A DNA stretch of 64,000 bases from Calliopum simillimum (Eukaryota > Arthropoda > Insecta > Diptera > Lauxaniidae), in the NCBI GenBank assembly GCA_951812925.1, contig OX638372.1, positions 41,228,245 through 41,292,244 of the forward strand, read 5' to 3'. A program made the translations under genes and the position numbers. Shown here piece after piece: positions 44,711 to 56,660 of the stretch (positions within the stretch are counted from its first letter, which is position 1; every line of letters begins with the position of its first letter). A model generated the notes under the pieces. It did not search any database. It saw nothing but the letters and a program-made list of their open reading frames with translations, and was not told the origin of the DNA.

Positions 44711-46422
44711 TACACTAAAGTTAAAAATTTCCTACTGGGTATTTACAAGCATACAAAAAGACAAAACTCACTTGAGCGAAATACAAACAATAATTTTAGA
44801 AATAAATAAATAAATTCCTCAAACCACGTAACGGTAATATTTACACTGTGGCTAAATACTGCACACTCACACCTTGTAATTTTTTTGCTTCACTTGTTTT
44901 GATGTAAAGCAACTGCGCTTTAATAAAACATACACAAAGACGAAAAAACCTCAGCTTGACGCCTCAAGCATGAAAAAACTGTTACGCTACTCCTAGCGGC
45001 AAAACTGAAAGTCACCGGAAACGGAAGTAAATTAAAAGTTTTTTCGTGTTGTTTTTTTAGAGCATTTAATTTTTTCATTATTCTCTCAATTATTTTTAGT
45101 TCGTTAAACGAACCATAATAAAATTTTCATTATGAACAAAAGAAAACTTGTAATTAAACCTTTTTCACACAAAATTTCATAGTTAATCGATGCGACCTTG
45201 AGCACAGTAGTTCAGAAGCTTAGAATGTGTTAAAAGACAACAATAAGAGAGACCTGAGTGTTATGTCATGAGAGCAGACTCTAACGCAAAATATTTACGG
45301 AAGAGATTACTCGAGTTAATTATTGAGAGTTCGTTTCATCGTTGTTATGTATAAAACAAAACAAATCAAAGTCATTTATGTAAATCCATCTACTTTTGGG
45401 TCAAAGGTAGGCAGCAGAGATTTTCCAACTTAAAAACAAAGAGCTTATGTAAATCTTTTTATTAATGATCTTTTATCAGCATGTTAAGTCGTTTTTTAGT
45501 GGCATGATGGTTTGAATTTCTGACAAACAACTTGAAGTCTATGCTTCATAAATTATCATGGCTAAATGTTTGACAGCCTGAATGAAATCCTTTCGAGGAT
45601 ATTCTGAAATGAAAAAAACCTAACAAATGATGCTTACTCAACATCTCATTTGCCGCTGTTTTCTTAAATTATTTTAAAGCTTTAATTTGAAGCAGACTTC
45701 TTCAACATTGAGGACTGAAATCTTTATATTAAAAAAGAGCAAACAAGTTTTTTCGTTCTGTGAACAAATGTCGCAGTATCCTTTCAGTAGATTATTCGAA
45801 CAGTTTACCTTATACCAAAATACTCATGGTAATAGAATTGAATGTAAATTTTATTACTTGTAGCTCATTGATCATTTCATGTAAACTTTACATAAGAAAT
45901 TTTCCTCAAATTGTAAATATATTAAGCTGTATGTCGCACACTGGTCGGAAAATCAAAAAAGCTGGTCAAAATTCGAAAAATAAAGTTGTTGTTTTCGCAC
46001 TTTTAATTGTTGGTAATGGTAGAATATTATCCAATTTGCTCGGTTCAGTGGTCAGTAAGACCTTTGTGCCTAAAAAACTCTTCTCGTTTGAGTTTGAAGT
46101 TCACATATTCTTGCGAAGAATTTTTTTATTTTTTTTTTTTTTTAATATAAAACGTCTCAGTAAACAAGTGGAAAAAATAACTTCTGTTCATATTTTTGCA
46201 ATATAACGAAATGGAGTCTCTGAGTGAAGGTTTATTTAACATGTTTCTCAAATCCAAAGCGTTTTATCTCATTCACAGTTTATATAAATAGGCAACTGTT
46301 TCGTGAAAACTTTGTAAGGATCAATATTTTCCATAAAAAAATATTAATCCTAAACTTTTTTTCCATATTTACATTTACAAAATGTATTCATAGAAACCAC
46401 CAGCAAAGCATTCACGCGATTA
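44711..46422. other. AT-rich spacer with one unrecognised open frame
   Basis: The open frame 45760-46206 (148 codons, plus strand) is the longest unexplained one in the window. It contains a hydrophobic stretch KVVVFALLIVGNGRILSNLL and ends in a phenylalanine run from a poly(T) tract. No domain is recognised, codon content follows local AT-richness, and no splice context was found, so no gene is called. Confidence 0.35.
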
Positions 46423-47246
46423 TGTGAGCATCACATGCAAAAAATCAGAAGACAGCCAGCAACAACTCTATGGCAGCCACGTGTACAAGAATTTGGTAAA
46501 CAACCAACAACAATGCTGCAGCAGCTACCGCTAACCATGTGCAGAATTTTGGAACACAACAAGCAACAACAAAACAATAGAAAAGACATGCCATACATTT
46601 TTTTGATATAAATAGCAGTTGCTGGCCATGGAAGATCATTCTGGCTTGTGCAGCCACAGAAGCAAGAGCTCTGGCAGTGACTTCACGTCCAACCTTGCAT
46701 TTTTGTTAGGGTTCAGACATTTTCGTCGATCGACTAATCGCTCTTGATAGCTACACGCTGTACTCTCGTTAGTTGTTCAGACATTTTCGTAGATCAACTA
46801 ATTTTCCTTCCTCTTGATTTCGCTCGTGTCCCAACTCGGACGTTTTACTTCACTCGTCTATACTTTAACCGCTAACATCAAAACCAATTTCTACCTCTCG
46901 CTCTCTTGTCTCAGATCGCCCCTGAGAATCAGATACTTCGTGAATCACACTGCCAGAAGAACCAAGCCTTGATTATTATTATATTTACAAATTTACAAAG
47001 TCAACTGAATTATTAAATAATTATTACTAAGTATATTTTATGCATTGTTAAGAATAAAATTGAATTGTATAAAGCTAAAAGTAAGAAAACTAATATTGTA
47101 ATAAAACTTAAATTGTAAATTTATGAAACCTGGTCGAAACCATCAATAAAACAAACTAACTCTCTTCTATCTTGAAACGGACCTTGAATCTTGGAAAGGC
47201 TGAGTATATCCCAGCTATAAAACCGGGGAAACCGGAGTTCGTTACA
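46423..47246 (+). mobile_element. possible solo LTR
   Basis: The stretch starts TGTGAGCATCACATGC and ends GGAGTTCGTTACA (TG...CA). Its composition differs from its surroundings: a CAACAA/GCAGC-rich 5' part, a duplicated GTTCAGACATTTTCGT (46712 and 46767), two AATAAA signals (about 47053 and 47145), then a GC-richer 3' end. That order (U3, R, U5) suits an LTR of about 820 bp. No matching target duplication is visible and there is no primer-binding site or internal region beside it, so the call is tentative. Confidence 0.35.
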
Positions 47247-49336
47247 ACTTATACAAAAAAAAAATTGTTGAAGTGGTTTTTAATATGATAAATGTTATAG
47301 CATCCACGGCCATCCGTCTAGTTTCTACATGCATCTTATTCAGGGTACATTTTTCTACAAACCTGTAAAAAAATTAGCTGCCCCGAGGTGTCCGTGAAAA
47401 AGATATTAGATATTATTATTGTAAATTATTTCATTTTCGTAATAATTGATCCCAGAAACAAAAATTTCGTAGATAAAGATGCTGTTCAGCATATTTTGAC
47501 CGAATTTTTTTTTGTGTTACAAAAATTAATTTCATATTTCCAATCGGCGACCTCAAAAACCCCAATAACTCTCTTCTCATTGATGAATATAGTTTTGCAC
47601 TAAACGGTTCGTCATTGTGGATCTGCCATTTTGTATTTCATAAACTAGATTTCAGATTCATTAAAAGCAACATCTGAAACTCAAATGTACCATTTTTGGT
47701 GATAATAAATGCAGCTTAGCAATATTTAGTCCACCATTTTGGATCCGCCATTTTGTTATTTTTTAGATAATCATTGATTTCAGAAGAAATTTTTTATTTT
47801 TATTGAATAAAACTGCGCGTATAAAATTTTCTTTACACTTAACAGAAGTAAGGAGCTCAGTCCTTAAAAAAAAATATTCAGGCAATAGCTATGGAGCTTA
47901 TTAGTATGTATGTAACTACCACAGTGCGGAAAAATAATACAAAATGTAATAAAATGAAATGAATGTTTTCCTTTTCATTGTTGACTGAAAAAAGAAAGCC
48001 TCCATATTTTGTAGTAGGAGCCTATGGAAAATTATTTTCATATTTGCCATCAGGTATGTTAGGAAACCAAATAGCTAAATCATGAAACGAGTATGAAAAT
48101 AAATACTCAATCAATTTTCGAATTTTAAATAAAAATTCACTAAAAAATGCAATGCTCTGTGGCTCTGTGTAAATTCAATTTAACATTTCATAATTTTATT
48201 TATTGAACAGCAGAAAAACGGAGTTGCCGGAATTATTTGATATTTTATGTAAATTGTATTTGTTTAGTATTTGGGCTGTGGAAATATTGATATTTATGTC
48301 AGTGCGTTGTAGTTGTTATGAATACTCTGAAAATTATCATAAAAAGTACGTAATCGAAACGATATATAAAATAGTAACCAAAACTGTATAAAATTTGCTA
48401 AAAACTGTGAAAAAAAGAGCCACACAGTACTATGAAAAGATTTCACGCAAAAACTGAGTTAAATTTTACTTTGAACACAGTGGAAAATATAAAAATAGAA
48501 TGGTCAACCAGCGTTTTGAGCGTGGCTTGTGCTTCGTTTATGGATGTACTTTAAAAATTTTTAAACCCTAAGGCCGTACCTGTTCACATATACTACGTGA
48601 AAACTTTACATAGCAATGTCTAAAAATTTCTCAGCAATAAGCGAAATTTGACTGATATTGAGAAGGATATAGCTATTGGCAGTGGATGGTGTTTAATGTT
48701 CTGGCAATGAATTTAGAAGTTTTGGCAACAGAGTAAAACGTCCCTTCTAAGTGTGTGCATTGCATTCAGTGTGAAAATTTGAATAAAATGAATTAAAATA
48801 AAGATATTTTCAAAGGAATTGAAGTTATGTTTGGTAAAATTTCATCTAAGTAAAAAGATTGAACTTACAAAAAAAAAATAACATTACTTTAAAGACTGAA
48901 TTTTACAGCATCCTTCAATTTATCGGCAGACAAGTACAGCTAATTTGAACATCCTTTGTTGTTAATTACATTTATTGTCTGGAAATATTTCTTTCATAGA
49001 GCGTTTTGACGAGAAGCTCGTCCGTGCAGCTGTTGTTACATAAAGGAAAGTTTTCATATGCTCTTTTTTCCCACCAACACATTACATTATTGTCGTATGG
49101 TATAAAATTCAATTTCCTTGAAATGCCAGACAATGTTGCCCTTGCGAAATGTAAGACGTTCACACCAGCAGTTGACTATTTAATAAAAGGCTCTTTCCCA
49201 TTGAAGCAAAAGTGCGATACAAAAGTGACACAAATGAAACATTCATTTGCAGCATAAGGGTATTGCTGATGATATTTATGTATGTGGAAAATATAAAATT
49301 TCTGAAATAAAATAGGCAGAAAAAATTAATATATGG
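47247..49336. other. AT-rich spacer
   Basis: GGATC(T/C)GCCATTTTGT is repeated at 47621 and 47750 in similar context, suggesting a degraded repeat. Nothing else is recognised. Confidence 0.45.
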
Positions 49337-50413
49337 GGCATTACATACCGTTCCGGATAGCATTATTTCTATCTAAATTTTGTATGGGAGGGCCCTTAAG
49401 GAGTGGAAAAAATAGAATAGTATGTTCAAGAAAAATGTTGAAGAAGAAAAATTAATGGGGGTCGGTGAAAATTTTTTTGCCCCCCGGCCATGAGGATTTT
49501 TTTTTTATCAAAAAATTTTTTTATGGGAGCCCCCGTAAGGAGTAAAAAAATGTGGTGGTATGTTTGAAAGAAATATTGGAGAGGAGAAATGAATGGGGGT
49601 CAGTGAACATTTTTTCCTCCTCTCGGTAATGAGGAACTTTTTTGAAATTTTTATCAAAATTATGTATGGGAGTCCCCTTAAGGGGCTTATAAAAGGTTCA
49701 GAAAAAATGTTCAAGATGAAAAATTAATGGAGGCCGTTGAACAGTTTTGCTCCCTCTCTGCAATGAGGAATTTTCGATATTTTTATCAAAATTTTGTATG
49801 GGAGCCCCTTAAAGTTTGGAAAAAAGGGGTACATACGTTTGTGAAAAATATTGGAGAGGTAAGGTTAGTGGGGGTCGGTGAACATTTTTACCCTCTTCCG
49901 GCAACGAAGAATATTTTAGAGCTCGTTCACTCACTTTTTTGGTAATTAAAAAATTTTTAAAAAAAATTGATCCCATTCTTTGCCTATTCTTAAAATGGTC
50001 TTAAGATTTGTCAAATTCATTAAAGTTTTTTTTTTTTATAAATTTTTCAAAACAAATGGAAGAGTATAATCATTGATAAAAATTTATTGATAAAAATTGA
50101 TAAAAAAGTTGAATATTTAATAAAAAAAATTTATTTTAAAAAAATTTTGGTTTTTTTTCATAAAAATTTCTTTCAAAAACAAAACTTAAAAAAAAAAATT
50201 TCATTATATGGTTGACTATTAACGGAGTTATTTCAAAAAACTGCTAAATGTTGTTCTTGCAGCTTTTTTAGTTTTTTGAAAATATATATTTCTGATGAAA
50301 AAAACTAAAAAATCATGCATAGATGCTAATCTCAACTAGTACTGTAAGACAAAAAAGCTTCACAAAATCGGAGATGCGAAAGCAAAATGCTATCCGAAAC
50401 GGTATGTAATGCC
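49337..50413. mobile_element. foldback-type element with 28-bp terminal inverted repeats and internal tandem array
   Basis: GGCATTACATACCGTTCCGG with ATAGCATT (49337-49364) is inverted at 50386-50413 with a single mismatch. The left half contains four tandem units of about 131-143 bp (49375-49925). The units share TATGGGAG..CCC.TAAGG and TTAATGGGGGTCGGTGAA blocks with the arms of the foldback element at 5881-7486, although the termini differ. No transposase is encoded. Confidence 0.7.
49375..49925 (+). repeat. about 140-bp tandem array, four units
   Basis: Units start at TATGGGAG: 49383, 49521, 49665 and 49796. Each contains a purine-rich middle, (A/G)TTAATGGGGG(T/C) and GGCAATGAGGAA-like segments. 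Short open frames across it are by-products. Confidence 0.8.
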
Positions 50414-50949
50414 GAAGCTGTATATAGATACGGAGGGAACTCAAAAAGTCTCTCGTAAAAGTGAATTTTGAATAACAGATCATAAAATAAAGAGTTATGC
50501 AAGTGAAGCTAAAGTAATGTCATAGTGTAAATATGAAATCATTTTTCAAATCACCTCAAATGCAATTGTGCTTAAATAGAAATAATAAAGATAAATGGAC
50601 AATAAATCAAAAACAACCAAAAATCTTATAGGCTTCGAAACCAGCTTTGTAGAAGAAATAACTAATTTGAAGCGAGCTGTGGAATGATCGTAAATCTGCA
50701 TCTACTTAAGATATGGTTCTTTGCCCGACATCATTACATAGACCCAACCGGAAGAAATGAAACTGCTTCCAAAAAGAGCGCAATAGAAGCATATCTCTGG
50801 CAGCATACAAAACTTTTCAAATTCAATTTTTTTTTATTGCTTATAAAAGTTAATAAATCTACCAAAAGTTACAGACAAAAGTAATTTTTGTGAAATGTAA
50901 CTTAAAATTTTGAAAAACTTCTACGGAAACGCCTTATGCGATACACCCT
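50414..50949. other. AT-rich spacer
   Basis: Nothing recognised. Confidence 0.45.
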
Positions 50950-51400
50950 ATATATGTATATGCCAAATTTTTCGTAAGATTGTAAGCTAAGTATATTAAC
51001 TCCAATTTTCAATCCTCCAGCTCTTCTAGTTTGTGGGACAAAATATTTTAAAACTTGTCAAGTTTGACTCCTCTAACTCTTCTAGTTTCCGAGTTATTTC
51101 AGTTTAAAGTTTGCAATTTCGTTTCTCCGCTCATAGATTTCGTAAGATTATAAAATACACAAATTCCTATTTTCAATTCTCTAGCTCTTCTAGTTTGTTA
51201 TTTTATCTCACAGGTTAGAAGAGCTAGAGGATTGAAAATTCGAATTTCTATAGCTTACAATTGGGCATACTCAGATATGGGGCACGAGCGGAGAACACCA
51301 TATCTGAGTATACCAAACTATTTGTAAGATTTTAAGCTATATTATTTTCAACTGTCAATCTTCAAGCTCTTCTCGTTTGTGAGATAAAATATTTAATAAC
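50950..51400. repeat. mixed direct and inverted repeat with a stable hairpin
   Basis: CGTAAGATT / TGTAAGATT followed by TCAAT(C/T)CT.CAGCTCTTCT-like sequence occurs in direct copies at 50973, 51141 and 51323, and inverted as AGAAGAGCTAGAGGATTGAA (51217-51236). At 51266-51312 ATACTCAGATATGG pairs with CCATATCTGAGTAT around a GC-rich loop. Confidence 0.7.
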
Positions 51401-52256
51401 ATGAACAATTTAAGCAACAGTATTGTTATCACATCGTTTAAAAAAAGACCACCCCAATAGAGCTATGCCTTAATAAACTACACTTAAATGTATAGTTTGA
51501 GTAAAGATATTTTAGCAATTTCTATAAAATAATCTCAAACTAATTCGTTCATTCATTCAGTTGTTCTACTTCTGTCTGGGGATTAGTATGATTCTTTATA
51601 TAAAGTCTGCCTTTGTTGCATTCCTTGTGGAACATTGTAGAAGAAGATTTGTTATAGTGTGTAGAGGAGTATGGCATTGCTTGCAAATGATGCGCTCCTT
51701 AGAAATAAAGGCAAGTGTTGCCGTGTTATCTGCCATTGCATGTTGTTTCAAAATCATTCACCCCTATAACGAACATTTACTGCTGCTCCTGCAGTTGATG
51801 TTGCAGCTGTTTCTACTTGTCAGCAAGCTGAGTGTTAACGATTTATTTCTATTTTTCTTACTAAATACAAAGTCTACTCGAAATGTTTGTATACGTATAA
51901 TTGCTTTCAATTGTAGCCTTATTGCACTTGCATAATTTATATTCGGTGTTGTTTTATTTAATTGCTCTTGAATCTCATTTAAATTATACCATTATTGTAC
52001 AATTTTTTCAATACATAAGCATAAGTATAAGAGATATAAGTTATGTCGTAATGTGTGTTGACTGTTATTTTATCAGAAGTGAAAAAAACTGAACTCTGTT
52101 TGCTTAAGGATGTGGAATTGATAAATCTTAGTCCCCAACGGGAAACGGAAGCGCATTGAAACGACTTCAGTTGCGCTTCTAGGGAAGCAAAAAGCTGCTT
52201 CTAGGGCTGTTCTCACTGCTTACCTTTTTTAACACAGCACGTCCTAGCGGAGATGC
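51401..52256. other. spacer
   Basis: An open frame at 51561-51935 (124 codons) is hydrophobic but unrecognised. The last eight bases (GGAGATGC) are the target duplication of the next element. Confidence 0.4.
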
Positions 52257-52836
52257 GGTTGGGGTACACTTTTCCCAAAATCGTTTTTCCAAGAAATTCA
52301 TTTTCCAAAAACATTTTTCCCAATTTGTTTTCTTCCCAATATATTTTTTCCCACTAAAAAGATTTCCCAAAATATTGTCCCAAAAGATTTTTATCCCAAT
52401 GTGAAATGTGTTTCGAGACATCAGGCCCTTTCAACAGTGTGATATTTTCTGGTCCGCCAGAAGTTATTGCACTAGCGCTGCATTCGGCTTTGTTACGGCA
52501 ATTCCAATTTGTTGTCGATCCAATGGTACCCGAATGTTTGTAATATAGATATCCATCGACATGGAGTAGAAATGACTTTCGTCAATTTATTAATTCCGCC
52601 ATGTTGAGATACGTAGACGAAAAATTTGATAATCTTTTATTTCTTACTGAAATTTGGAGGCGCTTTTAAAATAGTGATGGAAAAACAAATGACAATGCAA
52701 TAAGTTGTTTATATATTAACGAGAAAAGTTAAAAAGGCGTGGGAAAACTTTATTTTGGGGAAAAAAGTATTGGGAAGAAAAAAAATTGGGAAAAATGTTT
52801 TTGGGAAAACGATTTTGGGAAAAGTGTCCCCCCACC
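52257..52836. mobile_element. DNA element with long inverted repeats and 8-bp target duplication
   Basis: GGAGATGC flanks both ends exactly (52249-52256 and 52837-52844). Ends are GGTTGGGGTACACTTTTCCC and its inverse GGGAAAAGTGTCCCCCCACC. Pairing extends about 110 bp on each side through iterated TTTTTCCCAA motifs. The interior (about 52545-52670) has a short frame reading NDFRQFINSAMLRYVDEKF then LTEIWRRF that might be a transposase scrap. An 8-bp duplication with ends starting GG does not fit hAT (CAG) well; Merlin-like is possible but unproven. Confidence 0.75.
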
Positions 52837-52844
52837 GGAGATGC

Positions 52845-53594
52845 ACATGTTGAGAAGCACATGAAATACGCTTCAAATACGCTTCCGTCAAAGCATATGA
52901 AATACGATTCCGTGGAAGTTTTTCAAAATTTTAAGTTCGATTTCAAAAAAATTACTTTTTTATCGCATAAGGTTACAAATCATCTAAGAGGTGATGGAGA
53001 ACACCTATGCTAACAAAAAATTGCACTTGAAGGGGTGTATAAAATGTTCTCCTAATGAGTTAAAACTGATCTTCTGTCTTGTTTTAGAAAATAAATTTTA
53101 CTGGGTCACCCTAGCGTTTTAGAGAAAACTTTTTCTAAAAGAAACTTTTAACTTATTGTATGAGCTTTTGAAAAGTGTATTTGGTTTATAGAGTTCAAAA
53201 GGATTTCGCAAAGTTCTGAACTTCTAAATTTGACTTTTTAATTTTGTTTTCCTAATTATCGACTTTGGCGGTCATTTTAGTATAAAAAAGGTACTATTAA
53301 CATAACCTTTTATATTTTTTTTTGGAAATTTCGTTAAATTTTCTTTTATTCAGTATTTTATCCGTCTTACCAACTTTTAAATTTGAGGTCGATAAAAATA
53401 CTTTCCATTGTAACACACTGATTACTAGCATGCGCATGTTGCATTTGATGTCCGCGCTTTCCCTGAAGCTGATTGTTCTTGAAAAGTATTTTTTTCTGAC
53501 CTCAGTTAAAAAAATTGGGATAATAAATGTACTCCAAATTGAAGAAAATTCCAAAAAAATTAATATGACGATATGTTATTGTAATACTACCTTT
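52845..53594. other. AT-rich spacer
   Basis: GAAATACG(C/A)TTC is iterated at 52862-52912 (AGCACATGAAATACGCTTC and variants). No gene is recognised. Confidence 0.45.
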
Positions 53595-53670
53595 TTCATA
53601 CTGCAATCACCAAAACGTGGTAAGAACTCATTTAGCAACGTAAGTTGTGCTTATTTTTTCACTCTGTGTA
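53595..53670. repeat. end fragment of the CCACGTT palindromic repeat
   Basis: AAACGTGGTAAGAACTCATT, TAGCAACGTAAGTTGTGCTT and CTCTGTGTATA match the right end of the repeat at 26470-26845 (about 26782-26840). Confidence 0.7.
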
Positions 53671-54291
53671 TATTTTAATTGTTTCTTAAATTCAATAAGT
53701 ATTACTTATTACAGTTAGTATCAGTTTAAGTGTCAGAAAATTTTAGAGGGCTAATCTTGTTAGGCAAGCTTTCTTAAAAAATCGAATTTTGTAAATTTAT
53801 TAACTTTTAATCACTAATTTCTTTAATTTATGTTAGTGAGGAGTAAAAAAAGCAGCTGCTGTAGGCAACATGTTGCAGGAGTAAAACGTTTGCTGTTACA
53901 TAGAATCACAAGTTTTTTTTTTACCCAAATGTGTCATGAATATTTAATGGGAATTTCTTTCGTATTGCTTTAATTTCAACCGAACAAAAAACTTATAAAC
54001 AGTGTTTCCTGACTTTTTTCTTTTGTGAATATTTTTGTGCTCATAAATTAAAAGGTTTCGAACGTGCAGTCAAAGTTTGAGTTAAAAGTTTTATTTAAAA
54101 TTTTCGCAAGAAATTGAGATAATCGTACGTGCATAATTTTTTTTTTATTTAATTAAAAAGTTCCTACTTGTTAAGCTTAACGAACAACCATAACAGGTAG
54201 GTTAAGTTAGGTCAGAATAGCGGTAATTGCGTGAGCAAAAACCTCACATATGTAGACTGACTAGGTCCATAGCATTACCACAAACTCACTT
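53671..54291. other. AT-rich spacer
   Basis: GGTAGGTTAAGTTAGGT (54197-54213) is probably the 3' edge of the adjoining LINE remnant. Nothing else is recognised. Confidence 0.4.
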
Positions 54292-54582
54292 CTATTGGGA
54301 GAATAGTAGTGTATTGGCTTTATGACTTTCATCTCTATCGAAGGTTCCAGTTTTTAAGTCGAAATTCATTAGATTCGATAAAGCTATTCCAGCTTTCTCA
54401 TTTATAAAGTCGAATATATGTAGCCTGCCCATGAGCAGCCATTCTGCGTCTGGTAAGCGCCGGGCAATGACAAAAGACGTGCTCTACCGTTTCTTCCTCA
54501 TCGGGTTCGAAACAGCTTCTGAATCAGTTGTTTGATATTAATTCCATCCTGTATGCTTGGTGTCCAATAAGGCGAACAGGTA
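54292..54582 (-). pseudogene. LINE remnant: post-RNase H zinc-knuckle region (I/LOA/R1-like)
   Basis: The minus strand reads RLIGHQAYRMELISNN, a stop, then FRSCFEPDEEETVEHVFCHC and PALTRRRMAAHGQA, followed by a frameshift to FINEKAGIALSNLMNFDLKT. The pattern GHxxxxxHAxRM...CRxCxxxxEEETxEHxxCxCPAL..RR is characteristic of the region after RNase H in insect LINE polyproteins. A stop and a frameshift show it is dead. The 5' part is missing. Confidence 0.7.
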
Positions 54583-54682
54583 AAAACATAGAAATAATTC
54601 GAAATAAAATTTTAAGTGTAATTTTTTTTTTTTTTTTTTCTTAATAAAGAGTTATTAGAGAAAAATATAAGTATGTATATTA

Positions 54683-55916
54683 GGCCGGGTCAAATTGTTT
54701 TGCGGTCAAGAGTATAACAACAAAACAATCTACGAAAAATTCTAAAAAACTTTGCCCAAGAAACCATGGAACAAAAATCAATATCGAGCCGCCGAAAATT
54801 GCGTTAAAGTTTTGTATGTAGCACTTTAAAATTCAATAAAAAAAAAAAAATAAAAAATTCAAATACTTTGAATAATTTTATATGAAACAAGTAAAAAAAT
54901 TTGAATTTTTTATTTTTCTGATTGTATTTTAAAGTAGTGCATCAAAACTTCAACGCAATTTACGGCGCACAGTGCGTTGAGCCCATTCAAGCAATGGTCA
55001 AAAATAGAAGGAGTGGTTGGATATCGATGAAATTTTGTACTATAAGTAATGTGGGGTCGCTGAGCTCAAAAATGATCTCAGATTTGTTGTAAACTTTATA
55101 GTTTTGCTAAAAACCAGGTATTTAGGACGATTTTCTTAAGGTCCATATATAACGATGATGAAAAAGTAATGTTTAATGTTAACAAATGAAATGTATGTAG
55201 TAGAAATAATGTGTTTTGTACTTGTGAGACCATTTGTGTTCATAAAAACAAAAAAAAAATTTTTCAACATAAATTTTATATTTCATACAAATTTTTCGTT
55301 TTAAGCATTTTTTAAAAAAAGAAAAAAAAAATTTGTAGGACGAAGTAGGAAAAGTTATTTGCAGTTCTTGATTATATAGAATTCGAACTAGTAGATTAAG
55401 AAAAAAAACGGCACTTATTTTTATAAGATTTTTTTTTTTTTTTTTCATCGAAATTTGTCAATTTCTGAAGTTTTTCATTTGTTAATATCGTGTATTAAAA
55501 TCACTACAATATACAGCAAATTATATATTTTCCAAAATTTTTTAGTTTTATTTATTTACTCAAATATTATTTATAATAAAAAACTTTACTTCGCTTAGTT
55601 CAATCAAAAGACAAATTTTTGAGAATTATTTGTTTAAGAGAACCCAAAACGAAGCGAATAAAACCAGATTTTTTTTGAAAAATATCTCAACTTTGAAGTG
55701 TCACAGCGTAGCCAAAACTGAGTTTTTCCCCTAAATATTTTGTTTTTATTTTATTGATTTAATTACCTGTCGATTGATACCAATATTATTAGGTTTCGAG
55801 TCACAAAAAATTTTGATTTTTGCCCACTAGCCAACGCAGTGTGCGGCGGCTCGATATTGATTTTAGACCCATGGTTTCTTGCAAATTTTTTGCCTCCCGA
55901 AAAAATTGACCCGGCC
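54683..55916. mobile_element. TA-inserting DNA element with long inverted repeats
   Basis: TA precedes GGCCGGGTCAA (54683-54693) and follows the inverse TTGACCCGGCC (55906-55916). The arms also share CAAGAAACCATGG and ATCAATATCGAGCCGCCG (54757-54793 with 55841-55885). A second internal hairpin pairs GAAAATTGCGTTAAAGTTTT (54794-54813) with AAAACTTCAACGCAATTTAC (54943-54962). The TA target suits Tc1/mariner-type MITEs. No transposase is seen; an open frame on the minus strand near 55179-55448 follows A/T runs and is not coding. Confidence 0.7.
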
Positions 55917-55979
55917 TAATGTATATGTTTTATTGTAAAGACGTAATTTTGGGTAATTTTTTTTTTTTTTGTTTTATCA

Positions 55980-56660
55980 AAGAGTGTATAAAAGCTATCA
56001 TATCTCGCGGATTTTTCAATCGATTTCTATTCTAAAGACCACGTTAGAAAGCTTTTGACTTTTTCTTAAGATCCAAATTTTGAGAAAATTTGTAAGTAAA
56101 AACATTAAAGGGTCGCTTCAAAATAAAAAATTCCTAAAATTCGATTTTTTTTTTTTTTTCATAAAAATCGACCTCTATCACACAAAATATTAGCTGTGGA
56201 AAGATGACCACACGAACGAAATATAGGAAAGTATATTTCCTACAGTCTTCGAAATACAACTGTGCACATTTTGACGGTGTTGAGGGAATAAAGACTAGAA
56301 TACTCAAAAAAAGTAATTTTGACAAAAATTTAAAAAAATCCGAACTCTCAGGCTGAAATACGCAAGGAAACCACGAATTGATTTTAACGTTTTTGGTCTT
56401 AAAAGTTGCGCTGTTTATTACACTTTGACGATAGGTAGTACAGTTCTTAAGTTGTGGATGCAAAAAACACTGTGAAACAAATATACCAAACATCATAGTT
56501 TTACAAAAAAATGACAAGTATGTAAAAACTGTCATATCTCGAGGAAATTTCAACTAATTTCTACTTTGAATACCATGATTCAAAGTTCTTGGCTTCTTCA
56601 TTAGTTTCTTATCAAAAACATGAAAAGGTTGCTCACAAAAACATAAAAAGGTTGCTCATG
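55980..56660. repeat. spaced direct duplication (about 535 bp apart)
   Basis: GTATAAAAGCTATCATATCTCG with TTTTTCAATCGATTTCTA (55985-56028) recurs as GTAAAAACTGTCATATCTCG with AATTTCAACTAATTTCTA (56521-56563). Both are followed by GA..ACCA(C/T)G and a TCTTA(A/T)GA..../TTTCTTATC segment. No function is evident. Confidence 0.5.

Noticed and set aside
45760..46206. 148-codon open frame as a gene
   Set aside because: AT-rich residues, a poly(Phe) end from a T run, and no domain or neighbouring exons. Recorded only as unrecognised.
46423..47246. Complete LTR retrotransposon
   Set aside because: Only one LTR-like stretch exists, without target duplication, primer-binding site or gag/pol. Left as a tentative solo LTR.
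49375..49925. CRISPR-like array
   Set aside because: Units of about 140 bp diverge throughout, with no short identical repeat and unique spacers, in a eukaryotic context with other foldback arrays.
51561..51935. 124-codon open frame as a membrane protein
   Set aside because: No domain and no conservation evidence; Leu/Phe-rich composition follows base content.
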